DNA of 64,000 nt. Source: Candidatus Tumulicola sp. Lineage in GTDB: Bacteria; Vulcanimicrobiota; Vulcanimicrobiia; Eremiobacterales; Eremiobacteraceae. The notes below the pieces were generated by a model. That model saw only the letters and a program-made list of their open reading frames with translations. It did not search any database and was not told the origin of the DNA. A program made the translations under genes and the position numbers. Within the stretch, counting starts at the first letter, position 1. Each line of letters starts with the position of its first letter. The stretch spans positions 62,001 to 126,000 of the forward strand of contig DATNNM010000012.1 of assembly GCA_035601835.1 (NCBI GenBank), written 5' to 3'. Shown in pieces: positions 52,156 to 60,725 of this stretch.

Positions 52156-53298
52156 TCAGCGCGCTAAGACTGCTGCCGGATGCCCGCTGTTCGTCCCGAT
52201 GCTGTACGAAGGCGCCGGCGCTCCGTTGAGCGTGCCGTCAGGTCTGACGGCGAACAGCGTCGCCCCGAACGAAAGCTCGTCGAGCGCCACCAACAGCTTG
52301 CCGGATCCGTCGAGCGAGACCATCGCCGTCTTGGTGGACTGCGTCGCGTAGGGTCCGGCCAAATGTGACATCGACGAACCGCTCACCGTGAAGACATCCA
52401 CCGCGTTCGAGGCCGCGGCCGCAACGTAGAGGATCGTTCCGGCGGCGTTGAGCGCGATGCCGATCGGAGCGGTAGCGGTTGAAACCGTACCTTGTGAACT
52501 GAGCGAGCCATCGCCGGCGATGGCCAGCGCTGCGATCTTGCTGGTGTCTTGATCGGCCGCGTAGACGGTCGAGCCGTTCGGCGAAACGACGATGCCCTGC
52601 GTGACCGCTCCGCCCGAGGCAAAGGGTGAACCGCTGATCGCCGTGAGCGCGCCGAGGATGGACACGTTGAATCCGGAGACGCCCCCGGATCCGCCGTTGT
52701 TGCTCACGTACAAGTGGGCGCCGTCTTGACTAAACGCGACCGCGGCCGGGGCGTTGAGGCCGCCCGTTCCGACGGGGCTGCCGACCGCCGCCAGCGTGCC
52801 GTTGACGGCGACGGAGAACATCTGCACCGTGTTGTTCACCGAATTCGCTGCCGCCGCAAATGTGCCGGCAGGATTGAGCGCGATCCCCGATGCGCCTGTT
52901 CCACCGGTGCTCACCGCCGAACCAAGCGTCGCCAGCGTGCCGTCGGCGTTGACCGTAAACGCGCTCACCGTGCCGGTGTCGTTCACCGCGTAGAGAAAGC
53001 CGCGGCCCGGCTTGAAGGCGATGCCGAACGGCGAACCCACGCTGCTCGAGCCCGTGGTGTTGTACGGCGAACCGGTGAGTGCGCTCGGCGTGCCGCCTCC
53101 AGCGACCGGAGCGGTCGAAAAGGCGGCGACCGAGTTGTTCGCTGTCGTCGTCCCCAAGTTGACGTAGAAAATTGCGCTCGGGATGGGAAGCGGGTTGCCA
53201 CCGCCGCCACCAGAACCGGGGGCGGCAGCGCTGCTGCAGCCTGTGAGGATAAGGACAGCGAGCAAACGATAGGCTTTGTGCATGCGCTCGCGGTTCAA
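52156..53298 (-). CDS. Beta-propeller lipoprotein, lactonase/YncE-like
   Basis: 380 residues. Lipobox ILTGC near residue 21, a Gly-rich spacer, then about seven repeats of the type VAFSQDGAHLYVSNN and IVVSPNGSTVYAADQD, as in 6-phosphogluconolactonase-like seven-bladed propellers. Catalytic lactonase residues are not evident; secreted members often act in surface binding. ATG 53298 or 53283 start. Codons are Gly/Thr/Ala rich. Confidence 0.8.
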   Translation of the reverse strand: MNRERMHKAYRLLAVLILTGCSSAAAPGSGGGGGNPLPIPSAIFYVNLGTTTANNSVAAFSTAPVAGGGTPSALTGSPYNTTGSSSVGSPFGIAFKPGRGFLYAVNDTGTVSAFTVNADGTLATLGSAVSTGGTGASGIALNPAGTFAAAANSVNNTVQMFSVAVNGTLAAVGSPVGTGGLNAPAAVAFSQDGAHLYVSNNGGSGGVSGFNVSILGALTAISGSPFASGGAVTQGIVVSPNGSTVYAADQDTSKIAALAIAGDGSLSSQGTVSTATAPIGIALNAAGTILYVAAAASNAVDVFTVSGSSMSHLAGPYATQSTKTAMVSLDGSGKLLVALDELSFGATLFAVRPDGTLNGAPAPSYSIGTNSGHPAAVLAR

Positions 53299-53326
53299 GA
53301 CAAAAGTAATAGCGACCTCCGGTTTT

Positions 53327-53350
53327 CCGGTGCTAAAGCCCCGGCACTAC
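53327..53350 (-). repeat. REP-like palindrome, type A, head forms a stop codon
   Basis: Minus-strand GTAG (53350-53347) supplies the TAG stop of the Fpg-like gene; the hairpin CCGGGGC-TTTA-GCACCGG with one mismatch follows it. Confidence 0.8.
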
Positions 53351-54168
53351 ATCTGACAGCCCCTACACCAGTACGTCGCTTCTCCGCCGGGGTGCACGAC
53401 CGAGATCCGGTGCCCGCATCGCGGGCAAACCTTTTTGCCCTTGCCGTGCACGTTCAGGAAACCGCGTTCTTGTTTGTGCAGCGGATGATCGCCGCGCTCG
53501 TACTGTCGCGCGGTGACGTCGACGGCGTGCTTGAGCACGCTTCGCATCGCATCGTACAAAGCTTTGCGCTCTCCAGGCTTCAGCGTCGAGGCGCGCCGCA
53601 GCGGCCGCAGCTTAGCTGCCCAAAGGATCTCGTCCGAATACGCATTGCCGATGCCGGCGACGAAGACTTGATTGCGCAGGACGTTCTTCAACTCGCCGCG
53701 ATGCCTGCGTAAGCGTCCTTCGAACACCTCAAACGTCAGCGCCGGATCGAGCGCATCGGGGCCGAGCTCCGCAAACGCCGGCACATCGATTTGCGGCCGA
53801 TCGGTCAGGTAGATGCGCGCCATCAGGGTCGAGTCGAGAAAGCGGATGTCCAGCGCTTTGGACAGCTGCAGGACGAAGCACGTCGAAGGCAGCGCGGGCG
53901 CGGCGCGGCTGCACACGGCGAAGCGGCCGCCTAGCATCGGATTGATGATGAGCTGGTCCTCACGACCTTCGAACGAAAAGACGAGAGATTTGCCGCGGCG
54001 CTCGATCGCTCGGATCTTCCGCCCGGCGAGGTCGCGCGCGAAGTCCGAAGGCGGATAGCGGATGATGAAGGCTCGCTTCGGATCGAGCACCACCGAGAGA
54101 ATCGTGCTGCCGACCGCATGCTTGGAGAGCGTCGCGCGAAGCAGCTCGAGTTCGGGAAGCTCAGGCAA
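53347..54168 (-). CDS. Formamidopyrimidine-DNA glycosylase-like (Fpg/Nei family)
   Basis: 273 residues. PELPELELLR keeps catalytic Pro1 and Glu2; IERRGKSLVF keeps the active-site lysine; GIGNAYSDEILWAA is the helix-two-turn-helix; a C-terminal zinc finger CPRCGHRI...CRGC is present. Differences from E. coli MutM: NPMLGGRF replaces the HLGMSG-type segment, and the finger reads GGEATYWC, with Glu where the finger arginine that contacts DNA phosphate is usual. It excises oxidised bases, but specificity may be altered. The stop TAG is part of a REP-like repeat. Confidence 0.88.
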   Translation of the reverse strand: MPELPELELLRATLSKHAVGSTILSVVLDPKRAFIIRYPPSDFARDLAGRKIRAIERRGKSLVFSFEGREDQLIINPMLGGRFAVCSRAAPALPSTCFVLQLSKALDIRFLDSTLMARIYLTDRPQIDVPAFAELGPDALDPALTFEVFEGRLRRHRGELKNVLRNQVFVAGIGNAYSDEILWAAKLRPLRRASTLKPGERKALYDAMRSVLKHAVDVTARQYERGDHPLHKQERGFLNVHGKGKKVCPRCGHRISVVHPGGEATYWCRGCQM

Positions 54169-54180
54169 AAAGTCTCAACT

Positions 54181-54519
54181 TCACCCGTTGGACGGCTTCA
54201 TCGTGAGCGATGCAGACGAGACGTTCCCCTCGGTCACTTGCACGTTGACGGGGTTGGCGTCAAGCCCCGGTGCGTGCGCCGTCACCACGTTGAGACCGAC
54301 GGGCACCATGTCGATCTGGCACGAGCCGTCGGAGCCGGACGTGCACGTCTGCGTGCTGTTGACGGCGACCAAGGCGCCGGCGACCGGCTGGCCGGTGGCG
54401 AGCGTGCAATGCGCTGCGACCGAGCCATAGTGCTGCACACCGATGGCGTTCGGGTTCGGACAACCCGCTAAGAGAACCGCGGCTGTGGCCGCGACAAGAC
54501 CGGCACTGAGTGCACGCAT
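54181..54519 (-). CDS. Small lipoprotein with carboxypeptidase-regulatory-like (Ig-like) domain
   Basis: 112 residues. Lipobox LLAGC (Cys about 18) and one beta-sandwich of the CarboxypepD_reg type: GQPVAGALVAVNSTQTC, GSDGSCQIDMVPVGLNVVTAHAPG. AGGAGG precedes ATG 54519 by 9 nt. Cell-envelope surface location is likely. It is 12 bp upstream of the Fpg-like gene on the same strand. Confidence 0.8.
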   Translation of the reverse strand: MRALSAGLVAATAAVLLAGCPNPNAIGVQHYGSVAAHCTLATGQPVAGALVAVNSTQTCTSGSDGSCQIDMVPVGLNVVTAHAPGLDANPVNVQVTEGNVSSASLTMKPSNG

Positions 54520-54650
54520 GGCGCTGCGCCTCCTATTTCCACTCCGTTTTGCACCGAACCGCGCCACCCCTCGTGCGCGATGTTATTGCACCCATCCGGC
54601 TTGCGGGAGTATAATTCTTTGCGCTGAATCTTTCGGGAAGCGGGTAAGCT

Positions 54651-55856
54651 ATGCGCTCAACGAGTTTCTTTCAGTTAATTTTCATCGCGCTCGCGGCGAG
54701 CATCGCGCTGCTCTTCGGTGCGCCCGCTTCGGCGGATTCGCCCGCCGCAAACGCCCCGCGGGGCACCGCTCCGGCGCCCATTGCGCCGGATCTCAGCGCC
54801 TCCCAACTGCTCGCGCAGGCGCAAATCGATGCCGCCGCCGGCCATAACGATGCGGCCGCCGAGAAGCTTCACCGCGCCCTTGCGCTCGAGCCGAAGAACT
54901 TGGCGGTCCAGAAGCTGCTCGGCGACGTCGAGTATCGGCTGGAGCACTACAAAGCGGCGGAAGCTGCATACAACGCAGTGCTCGCCTCGGATCCTGGAAA
55001 CAAGGATGTGCTCAACCGGCTTGGCGGCGTCTATGCGGCAGAAGACCGCTTCGACGACGCGGTCGGCGCATTCCGCCGTACCTTACCCTCGGCTGAAGGC
55101 TTTGCGAACTTGGTGCAGCAGTACACGGACGCCGGCCGGCTCGGCGAACTTGAAGGCCAGTATCAGGCAGAAGAAGCGCGCCAGCCTTACGAGACGAGCA
55201 GCCACTACAATCTGGCCGTCATCTATGAGGCCGGGAAGAAATACGACGCGGCGATCGCGCAACTGCAAATAGCGCTCGACCGCAGCCCGCGCTTCACGTA
55301 TGCGCTCAACGAACTTGGCGTCGTGTACGGCAAGACCGGCCGCTACAACGACGCGATCGAGCAGTACAAGAAGGCGATCGCCGTGGATCCGGCATTTCCT
55401 CTCGCCTGGATGAATTGGGGCGTCGAGCTGATCAATCTCAACGACTACTCGAGCGCCGACGAGAAGATCACCCACGCGATCAGCCTTGCGTCCGACTACG
55501 CGCTCGCCTACGAGAACCTCGGAGTGGTATACGAATTCCTCGGCCAGTTCACGCAAGCCGTCGAAAGTTACCAGCGCTGCATCGGTCTGGACCCACGCGA
55601 CCGCAACGTCTATTACAACCTGGGCGGGCTCTATCTCCGCCACAACCTTTTCAATCTCGCCGAAGCGGCGTTCATCAAGGGACTGGCCGTGCAGCCGCGC
55701 AACGAACAGCTGCACTACGCGCTGGGATTCACGTATCAGCGACAGCGCAAGTTCGCGCTGGCGGCCGAACAATTCCGCGTCGCGCTGGCCGAGAACCCGA
55801 ACGACAGTAACGCGCGCGAGCTCCTAGCCCAGGTCGAGGACCAGATCAAGCACTAG
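54651..55856 (+). CDS. Exported tetratricopeptide-repeat protein
   Basis: 401 residues with a signal peptide (IFIALAASIALLFGAPASA). About nine TPR units span roughly 50-395, e.g. AAEKLHRALALEPKNLAVQ, YNDAIEQYKKAIAVDPAFP and AEQFRVALAENPNDSNA. TPRs mediate protein-protein contacts; likely periplasmic. Lies head-to-head with the small lipoprotein gene. No specific family recognised. Confidence 0.85.
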   Translation: MRSTSFFQLIFIALAASIALLFGAPASADSPAANAPRGTAPAPIAPDLSASQLLAQAQIDAAAGHNDAAAEKLHRALALEPKNLAVQKLLGDVEYRLEHYKAAEAAYNAVLASDPGNKDVLNRLGGVYAAEDRFDDAVGAFRRTLPSAEGFANLVQQYTDAGRLGELEGQYQAEEARQPYETSSHYNLAVIYEAGKKYDAAIAQLQIALDRSPRFTYALNELGVVYGKTGRYNDAIEQYKKAIAVDPAFPLAWMNWGVELINLNDYSSADEKITHAISLASDYALAYENLGVVYEFLGQFTQAVESYQRCIGLDPRDRNVYYNLGGLYLRHNLFNLAEAAFIKGLAVQPRNEQLHYALGFTYQRQRKFALAAEQFRVALAENPNDSNARELLAQVEDQIKH

Positions 55857-56226
55857 GCTGCGCGGCGATCGCCTCGACTTCGATCATCGCTCCGAGCGGC
55901 AGCGCGGCCACACCAACGGTCGATCGAGCCGGCCGATGATCTCCGACAAAGCGCGCGTAGACCGCGTTGACGAGAGCGAACTTCGAGAGGTCGGTCACGA
56001 AGATCGTGACCTTGACGATGTCGGCCACCGACAGCCCTGCGGCCTCGATGATGTTCTTGACGCTCGTCAGGGCGCGCTCGGCCTGTGCTTCGATGCCGTC
56101 GACGAGCAAACCCGACGCGACATCGAGGCCGACCTGCCCGGCGGTGTAGACAAAACCGTTCGCGACGATGCCTTGGGAATATGCGGCGACGGGTTGCGGG
56201 GCGGATGGCGTTGAAATGACTTTCAT
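55846..56226 (-). CDS. ridA: RidA-family enamine/imine deaminase
   Basis: 126 residues, family length. Hydrolyses reactive 2-aminoacrylate-type enamines to ketoacids. AAYSQGIVANGFVYTAGQVGLD, NIIEAAGLSVADIVKVTIFVTD and the active-site arginine RPARSTVGVAALPLGAMIEVEAIA (split) are present. ATG 56226 gives the expected start. The gene overlaps the end of the TPR gene by 11 nt, tail to tail. Confidence 0.93.
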   Translation of the reverse strand: MKVISTPSAPQPVAAYSQGIVANGFVYTAGQVGLDVASGLLVDGIEAQAERALTSVKNIIEAAGLSVADIVKVTIFVTDLSKFALVNAVYARFVGDHRPARSTVGVAALPLGAMIEVEAIAAQPSA

Positions 56227-56280
56227 GCGCGCGGTTACGGTTGTCGCGCGACGCCACCCTCTACGAAGGACAGGGACCCG

Positions 56281-56493
56281 ATGCCCCAAACCATCATCTA
56301 TACTAAGCCCGGCTGCCCATATTGCGCGGCAGCGATGGAGGATTTTCGGGCGCGTAGCGTCCCGTTCACGCAGATCGACGTCCAAGCCGATCGCGTCGCT
56401 CGTGAAGAGATGCGCAAACTGTCCGGCGGTCTGCGCGTGCCGACGATCGTCAACCCGGATGGTGCGGTCGTCGTCGGATTCGGCGGCGCCTGA
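56281..56493 (+). CDS. Glutaredoxin-like protein
   Basis: 70 residues. YTKPGCPYCAAAMEDF contains the CPYC redox motif; LRVPTIVNPDG has the cis-proline loop. Reduces disulfides or carries Fe-S/thiols. Shorter than NrdH (about 75) but complete. Confidence 0.88.
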   Translation: MPQTIIYTKPGCPYCAAAMEDFRARSVPFTQIDVQADRVAREEMRKLSGGLRVPTIVNPDGAVVVGFGGA

Positions 56494-56522
56494 ACGGTGC
56501 ACTAAGCCGGCGTGTCCGGCTT

Positions 56523-57839
56523 TCACAACGAGAGGTACTGATCCAGCTCCCACGGGTGCACGCGCGTCCGGTACTCTTCCCATTCGGCCAACTTGGCCTC
56601 GCGAAAGCGATGGTAGCTGTGATCGCCAAGCGCGGCGCGCACGACCGCATCGCCATCGAGCGCGAATACGGCTTCTTGCAGCGACGCTGGCAATTGCTCG
56701 ACGCCCAGATTGGCGCGTTCGTCGTCGGAGAGCTGGGCCACGTTGAGCTCGATCGGATCGCCGGGCACGAGTTTGCGCCGTACGCCGTCCAAGCCGGCCT
56801 TGAGGATGCACGCGAGCGCAAGGTAAGGATTGCAGGACGGATCAGGCGAGCGCAGCTCGACGCGCACGCCGCCGCGCTCTTCGGGCACGCGGACGAGCGA
56901 ACTCTTGGCGCGCTGCGACCACTGCACGAAGGACGGCGCATCGTAACCAGGCACGAGGCGCTTATACGAGTTGACGGTCGGGTTTGTGACCGCGGTAAAG
57001 CCGCGCGCGTGCGCGAGCAAGCCGCCGACGAATCCCAGCCCGGTCTCCGACAAGCGCAAGGGATCGCTGTCGTCGTGAAACGCGTTGCGCCCGTCTCGCT
57101 GGAAGTAGTGCGCCAGGTGCAGGCCGCTACCGTCTTGGTTCGGGAGCGGCTTGGGCATGAACGTCGCATGCAGTCCATGCCGGGCAGCCACCGTTTTCAC
57201 GACCACGCGCGCCGTCGCGATCGCATCGGCCAACGCGAGCGGATCGGTGAAGGCCAAGTCGATCTCGTGCTGTCCGTGCGAGACCTCATGATGCGTCGCG
57301 TCCACGCGGATGCCCATGTCCTCAAGCGCCAAGCTGACGTCGCGCCGCGCGACGTCGCCCCGATCGATCGGACCGAGATCGAAATACGAACCGCGATCGC
57401 TCGTCGCGGTGGTCGCTCCGCCCGTCGGGGATTGTTCGAACAGGAAGAATTCAAGCTCGGCGCCGGCGTGGACGCTGAAGCCCAGCGTGGTGGCTTCGTC
57501 GACGACGCGGCGCAGCGCGCTGCGCGTGCAGCCTTCAAACGGCGTGCCATCCGGGTTGCACACGTCGCACATGAGGCGCGCTTCCAGCGGCGCTCCGGCG
57601 ACTTCGGAGAAGACCGCAAACGTCGCCGGGTCGGGCGTCAAGCACATGTCCGCTTCTTCATGGCGCACGAAGCCTTCGATGCACGAGCCGTCGAACACGA
57701 CCCGGCCGTCGAGCGCAGATTCGAGTTCGGTCAGCGGGATCGCGACGTTCTTGGTGATGCCATGGATGTCGGAGAACTGCAAGCGTACGAAGCGGACGCC
57801 GAGTTCGCGCGCGCGCCGCGCGAGTTCGCGCTTAGTCAT
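56523..57839 (-). CDS. Glutamine synthetase, short GSI-alpha-like form
   Basis: 438 residues. FDGSCIEGFVRHEEADM matches the Bacillus-type N-domain with the feedback arginine. THHEVSHGQHEID, MPKPLPNQDGSGLHLAHYF and NSYKRLVPGYDAP give a complete active site. The adenylylation tyrosine segment is absent (replaced by LQEAVFALDGD). ATG 57839 overlaps the PucR gene stop by 4 nt. Could be a true second GS or a gamma-glutamyl-ligase of the GS fold for amine catabolism; PucR linkage slightly favours a nitrogen-scavenging role. Confidence 0.87.
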   Translation of the reverse strand: MTKRELARRARELGVRFVRLQFSDIHGITKNVAIPLTELESALDGRVVFDGSCIEGFVRHEEADMCLTPDPATFAVFSEVAGAPLEARLMCDVCNPDGTPFEGCTRSALRRVVDEATTLGFSVHAGAELEFFLFEQSPTGGATTATSDRGSYFDLGPIDRGDVARRDVSLALEDMGIRVDATHHEVSHGQHEIDLAFTDPLALADAIATARVVVKTVAARHGLHATFMPKPLPNQDGSGLHLAHYFQRDGRNAFHDDSDPLRLSETGLGFVGGLLAHARGFTAVTNPTVNSYKRLVPGYDAPSFVQWSQRAKSSLVRVPEERGGVRVELRSPDPSCNPYLALACILKAGLDGVRRKLVPGDPIELNVAQLSDDERANLGVEQLPASLQEAVFALDGDAVVRAALGDHSYHRFREAKLAEWEEYRTRVHPWELDQYLSL

Positions 57840-59083
57840 TCCTCGTCGTGCTCCATCTGCCAGATCGCCAGGGCTGTGCGCAACGACAGCTGATCGCGCG
57901 GCAAGCGCAAATCCACTTTGAGGATCTGCGAGATCTGATTCAGGCGATAGAAGATGGTATGCCGGTGCACCGAGAGCCGCTCGGCCGCCTCCTTGACGTT
58001 TTCGCCGATGTCGAAGTACAAGCGCAGCGTCTTGAGCAGATCGGTCTTGTGCTTGCGATCGTAGCCGTCGAGCGGAGCGATCTGCGATTCCGCGAAGCGC
58101 ACGAAGGCTTCGCGCTCCGCGCCCGCGTGCAGTAACGCGTAGACGCCAAGATCGGCATACAGCGTCACCGAGCCGCGGCCGTGCAGGCGGCGGCCCAGAC
58201 TCAAGCTGTGCCGCGCCTCTTCGACGGAAGCCGGTCCCTCCAGGATATCCGCATGAAACGCGCCGATGCCGCAGGTCATCGAGCGCGCCGCCGCCTGCGC
58301 GGGGACGTCGCGCACCGCGTTGGTCGCCGCCTGGCGGGCGCGCGCGACGTCCGCGACATGCCGGACCGGGATCAGCGCGAGCACCTGGCCGGCGGGCATG
58401 GCCACCGGCGGGCATACCGCTTCGGTCGGCGCCAGCGCCTGAGCCACCGCCTCGCGCGCCACGTTCGGCAGCGCGCCTTCGACGTCGAACACCGCTCCCA
58501 AAAACGCCGTAGGCAAGACGACGCCGGCTGCGCTTGCTTCATCTCGCAGCGAAGCCGCATCGGCGAAGGCACTGGAAAGATAGCTCTCCCAGAAAGCGCG
58601 CCGCACATGCGAGCGCCCGGCGCCGCGCCGGAGGCACTCGACGCTGGCCGCGCTCGCTATGATACGCAGCGCCGCGGCTAAGGGCTGGCCGGACTTCGCG
58701 CGGGTGAAAAGGGTGACGTAGCCCGGCGGGCTTTCTCCGTCACCCGGCACGGGCATCGCGGCGCACGCCGCGTGCAGGGTGGGCGACAGCGAAACGCGCA
58801 CGACGCCATTGCTGCGTCCACCCGCCTTGAAGTGCGTCGCAAACGTCGGCGGCACTTTGCCCACGCCGCCGCGCCGCTCGGCGAGCGCGAGATGCCGCCA
58901 CTGCTCGTCCTCCACCAAGACCGCGCCCTGCGCGGCATCGGCAAGCAGTTGGGCGAGCGCCTTCAGACCGCCGCCGCCGGCAATGACGCGCGCAGCCTTC
59001 TCGGAAAGCTCGGCAAGTTCGTCCGCGGTCATGTTCGTCAACCGATGTGGAGGATCGCTGTGATGAGCGAACACCATTGCCAT
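57836..59083 (-). CDS. PucR/CdaR-family transcriptional regulator
   Basis: 415 residues. N-terminal GAF-like sensing region, a central GGDEF-like CdaR segment, and the C-terminal PucR helix-turn-helix: LLKTLRLYFDIGENVKEAAERLSVHRHTIFYRLNQI split at the turn. PucR controls purine/allantoin use in Bacillus. It is translationally coupled to the GS gene and probably controls it. Start 59083 is used; ATG 59032 is an alternative. Confidence 0.88.
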   Translation of the reverse strand: MAMVFAHHSDPPHRLTNMTADELAELSEKAARVIAGGGGLKALAQLLADAAQGAVLVEDEQWRHLALAERRGGVGKVPPTFATHFKAGGRSNGVVRVSLSPTLHAACAAMPVPGDGESPPGYVTLFTRAKSGQPLAAALRIIASAASVECLRRGAGRSHVRRAFWESYLSSAFADAASLRDEASAAGVVLPTAFLGAVFDVEGALPNVAREAVAQALAPTEAVCPPVAMPAGQVLALIPVRHVADVARARQAATNAVRDVPAQAAARSMTCGIGAFHADILEGPASVEEARHSLSLGRRLHGRGSVTLYADLGVYALLHAGAEREAFVRFAESQIAPLDGYDRKHKTDLLKTLRLYFDIGENVKEAAERLSVHRHTIFYRLNQISQILKVDLRLPRDQLSLRTALAIWQMEHDEE

Positions 59084-59126
59084 ACCTGCCCGTCAATCCC
59101 TTGCAGCGGCGCCGCTGAGGCAAGGG

Positions 59127-59156
59127 TTGACGCGGTCGCCGACGCCGATGTAAAAT
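59127..59156 (+). promoter_or_regulatory. Promoter of the M-box RNA
   Basis: -35 TTGACG (59127-59132), 18-bp spacer, -10 TAAAAT (59151-59156); transcription would begin about 59163, at the 5' edge of the riboswitch. Confidence 0.7.
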
Positions 59157-59164
59157 CGTCGAGA

Positions 59165-59330
59165 ACAGGCCTCGTTAGGTGAGGCGTCGACACGCAGAAA
59201 GGCCGCTACCCGGAAAGGTCGAGAGACCCCAATGGGTGACCAGGCATCGCCGAAATAAGGCGATATCTAAGACGGCTAAGTTTTCGGGCTTTATGGCGTG
59301 TCGTGCCAAAACTCAACGCATGAGGACGCT
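59165..59330 (+). ncRNA. M-box (ykoK leader) Mg2+-sensing riboswitch
   Basis: Conserved blocks of the M-box occur in order: CCTCGTTAGGTGAGGC (59170-59185), GCCGCTACCC (59211-), AGAGACCCCAATGGGTGACC (59222-59241), CATCGCCGAAATAAGGCGAT (59245-59264) and ACTCAACGCATGAGGAC (59311-59327). These parallel the B. subtilis ykoK (mgtE) leader block for block. High Mg2+ compacts this RNA and favours termination. A terminator follows at 59361. It fills most of the 316-bp gap between PucR and the NRAMP gene. Confidence 0.9.
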
Positions 59331-59360
59331 GCCGGCCACGGGCCACAGTCGCGATTTCAT

Positions 59361-59399
59361 GACCGTTGAGTGCGAAAAGCGCCGGCGGTCTTTTATTAT
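59361..59399 (+). terminator. M-box expression-platform terminator
   Basis: Stem GACCG (59361-59365) / CGGTC (59386-59390), inner pairing GTGC/GCGC around GAAAA, then TTTTATTAT directly before ATG 59400. Formation would stop transcription at the start of the NRAMP gene. Confidence 0.7.
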
Positions 59400-60719
59400 A
59401 TGGCGATAGCGCAACAACCGCAAACGACGTCCGCACGCCGGCCGAGCATCTGGCGCTCTGTCGCTATGTTCTTGTCGGTGATCGGACCGGGCATCATCAC
59501 CGCCAACGCCGATAACGACGTCGGCGGCATCACCACATACTCGCTCGCCGGCGCGCAGTTCGGCTATACGCTGCTGTGGATCCTCATCCCAGTGACGGTC
59601 GCGCTCATCGTCGTCCAAGAGATGTGCGCGCGCATGGGCGCGGTCACCGGCAAGGGGCTCGCCGATCTCATCCGCGAGAACTTCGGCGTCAAGGTCACCT
59701 TCTGGGTGCTGTTGGTGTTCGTGCTCGGCAATCTCGGAAACACGGCGTCGGAATTCGCGGGCGTGGCCGCGGTCTCGCCCATATTCCAGCACTCGGTGCC
59801 CTGGCTCTCGGCGTACGTGCTCGTGCCGCTCGTAGCCGTCTTCGTGTTCACCGTGGTGACGCGCGGCAACTACCAGCTCGTCGAGAAGATATTCTTCCTG
59901 TTTTGCTTCGTGTATCTCTCGTACGTCATCAGCGGCTTCATCATCAAGCCGGACTGGGGCGATGTGATGCACCAGTTCATCTTCCCGCACTTCACGCCGA
60001 CCAAGGCCTATCTGCTGATGGCGATCGCCGTCATCGGCACGACGATCTCACCGTGGATGCAGTTCTACATCCAGTCGGCGATCGTCGAGAAAGGCATCAA
60101 GATCCAGGATTACAAGTACTCGCGCATCGACGTCGTCACCGGCTCTACCTTTACCGACATCATCGCGTTCTTCGTCATCGTGGCCTCTGCGGCGACGATC
60201 TACGTCCACAATCAACATGCCGGCGCGAGCGCGCAGATCACCGTGACCGACGCGGGGGCGCTCGCCGCGGCGCTGGCCCCGCTTGCCGGCAAGTTCGCCT
60301 CGCTGCTCTTCGCGATCGGTCTGCTCAACGCCGCTGTCTTCGCTGCGTCGATCATCCCGCTCTCGACCGCGTACTACGTCTGCGAGGCCTTTGGCTTCGT
60401 GTCAGGTGTCGACAAGCGTTTCCGCGAGGCCCCGTTCTTCTATGGCTTGTACGGCGCGCTGCTCGCGATCGGCGCGGGAGTCGTGCTGCTGCCAGGGGCG
60501 CCCCTGCTTGGCATCATCTTCTGGTCGCAGGTGCTCAACGGCGCGCTGCTGCCGGTGGTTCTGCTTATCATGTTGCTGCTGATCAACAACCGGACGCTGA
60601 TGGGCGCGTACACCAACGGGCTCCTGTTCAATATCATCGCGTGGGGCACGGTGATCATCGTGGGCGGACTCACCGTGGTCTCGACCGTGCAACTGCTTTT
60701 TCCGTCGCTCGGCGGCTAA
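59400..60719 (+). CDS. NRAMP-related magnesium transporter (NrmA/NRMT-like)
   Basis: 439 residues, about 11 helices. The TM1 metal site reads TANADNDVGGITTYS rather than the DPGN of Mn/Fe NRAMPs, and TM6 (about 210-220) reads GTTISPWMQFY rather than A-x-x-MPH. Loss of the TM6 methionine and DPGN is characteristic of the Mg2+-transporting NRMT clade (NrmA of Clostridium). Control by an M-box, a Mg2+ riboswitch, supports Mg2+ as substrate. ATG 59400 has no clear ribosome binding site because the terminator T-tract abuts it; an upstream GTG at 59370 would lie inside the terminator. Faces the PRC/MgtE_N/CBS gene. Confidence 0.9.
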   Translation: MAIAQQPQTTSARRPSIWRSVAMFLSVIGPGIITANADNDVGGITTYSLAGAQFGYTLLWILIPVTVALIVVQEMCARMGAVTGKGLADLIRENFGVKVTFWVLLVFVLGNLGNTASEFAGVAAVSPIFQHSVPWLSAYVLVPLVAVFVFTVVTRGNYQLVEKIFFLFCFVYLSYVISGFIIKPDWGDVMHQFIFPHFTPTKAYLLMAIAVIGTTISPWMQFYIQSAIVEKGIKIQDYKYSRIDVVTGSTFTDIIAFFVIVASAATIYVHNQHAGASAQITVTDAGALAAALAPLAGKFASLLFAIGLLNAAVFAASIIPLSTAYYVCEAFGFVSGVDKRFREAPFFYGLYGALLAIGAGVVLLPGAPLLGIIFWSQVLNGALLPVVLLIMLLLINNRTLMGAYTNGLLFNIIAWGTVIIVGGLTVVSTVQLLFPSLGG

Positions 60720-60725
60720 AGCTTG

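Noticed and set aside
52085-52160. Replication origin
   Set aside because: There are DnaA-box-like repeats but no AT-rich unwinding region, dnaA, dnaN or other origin-associated genes.
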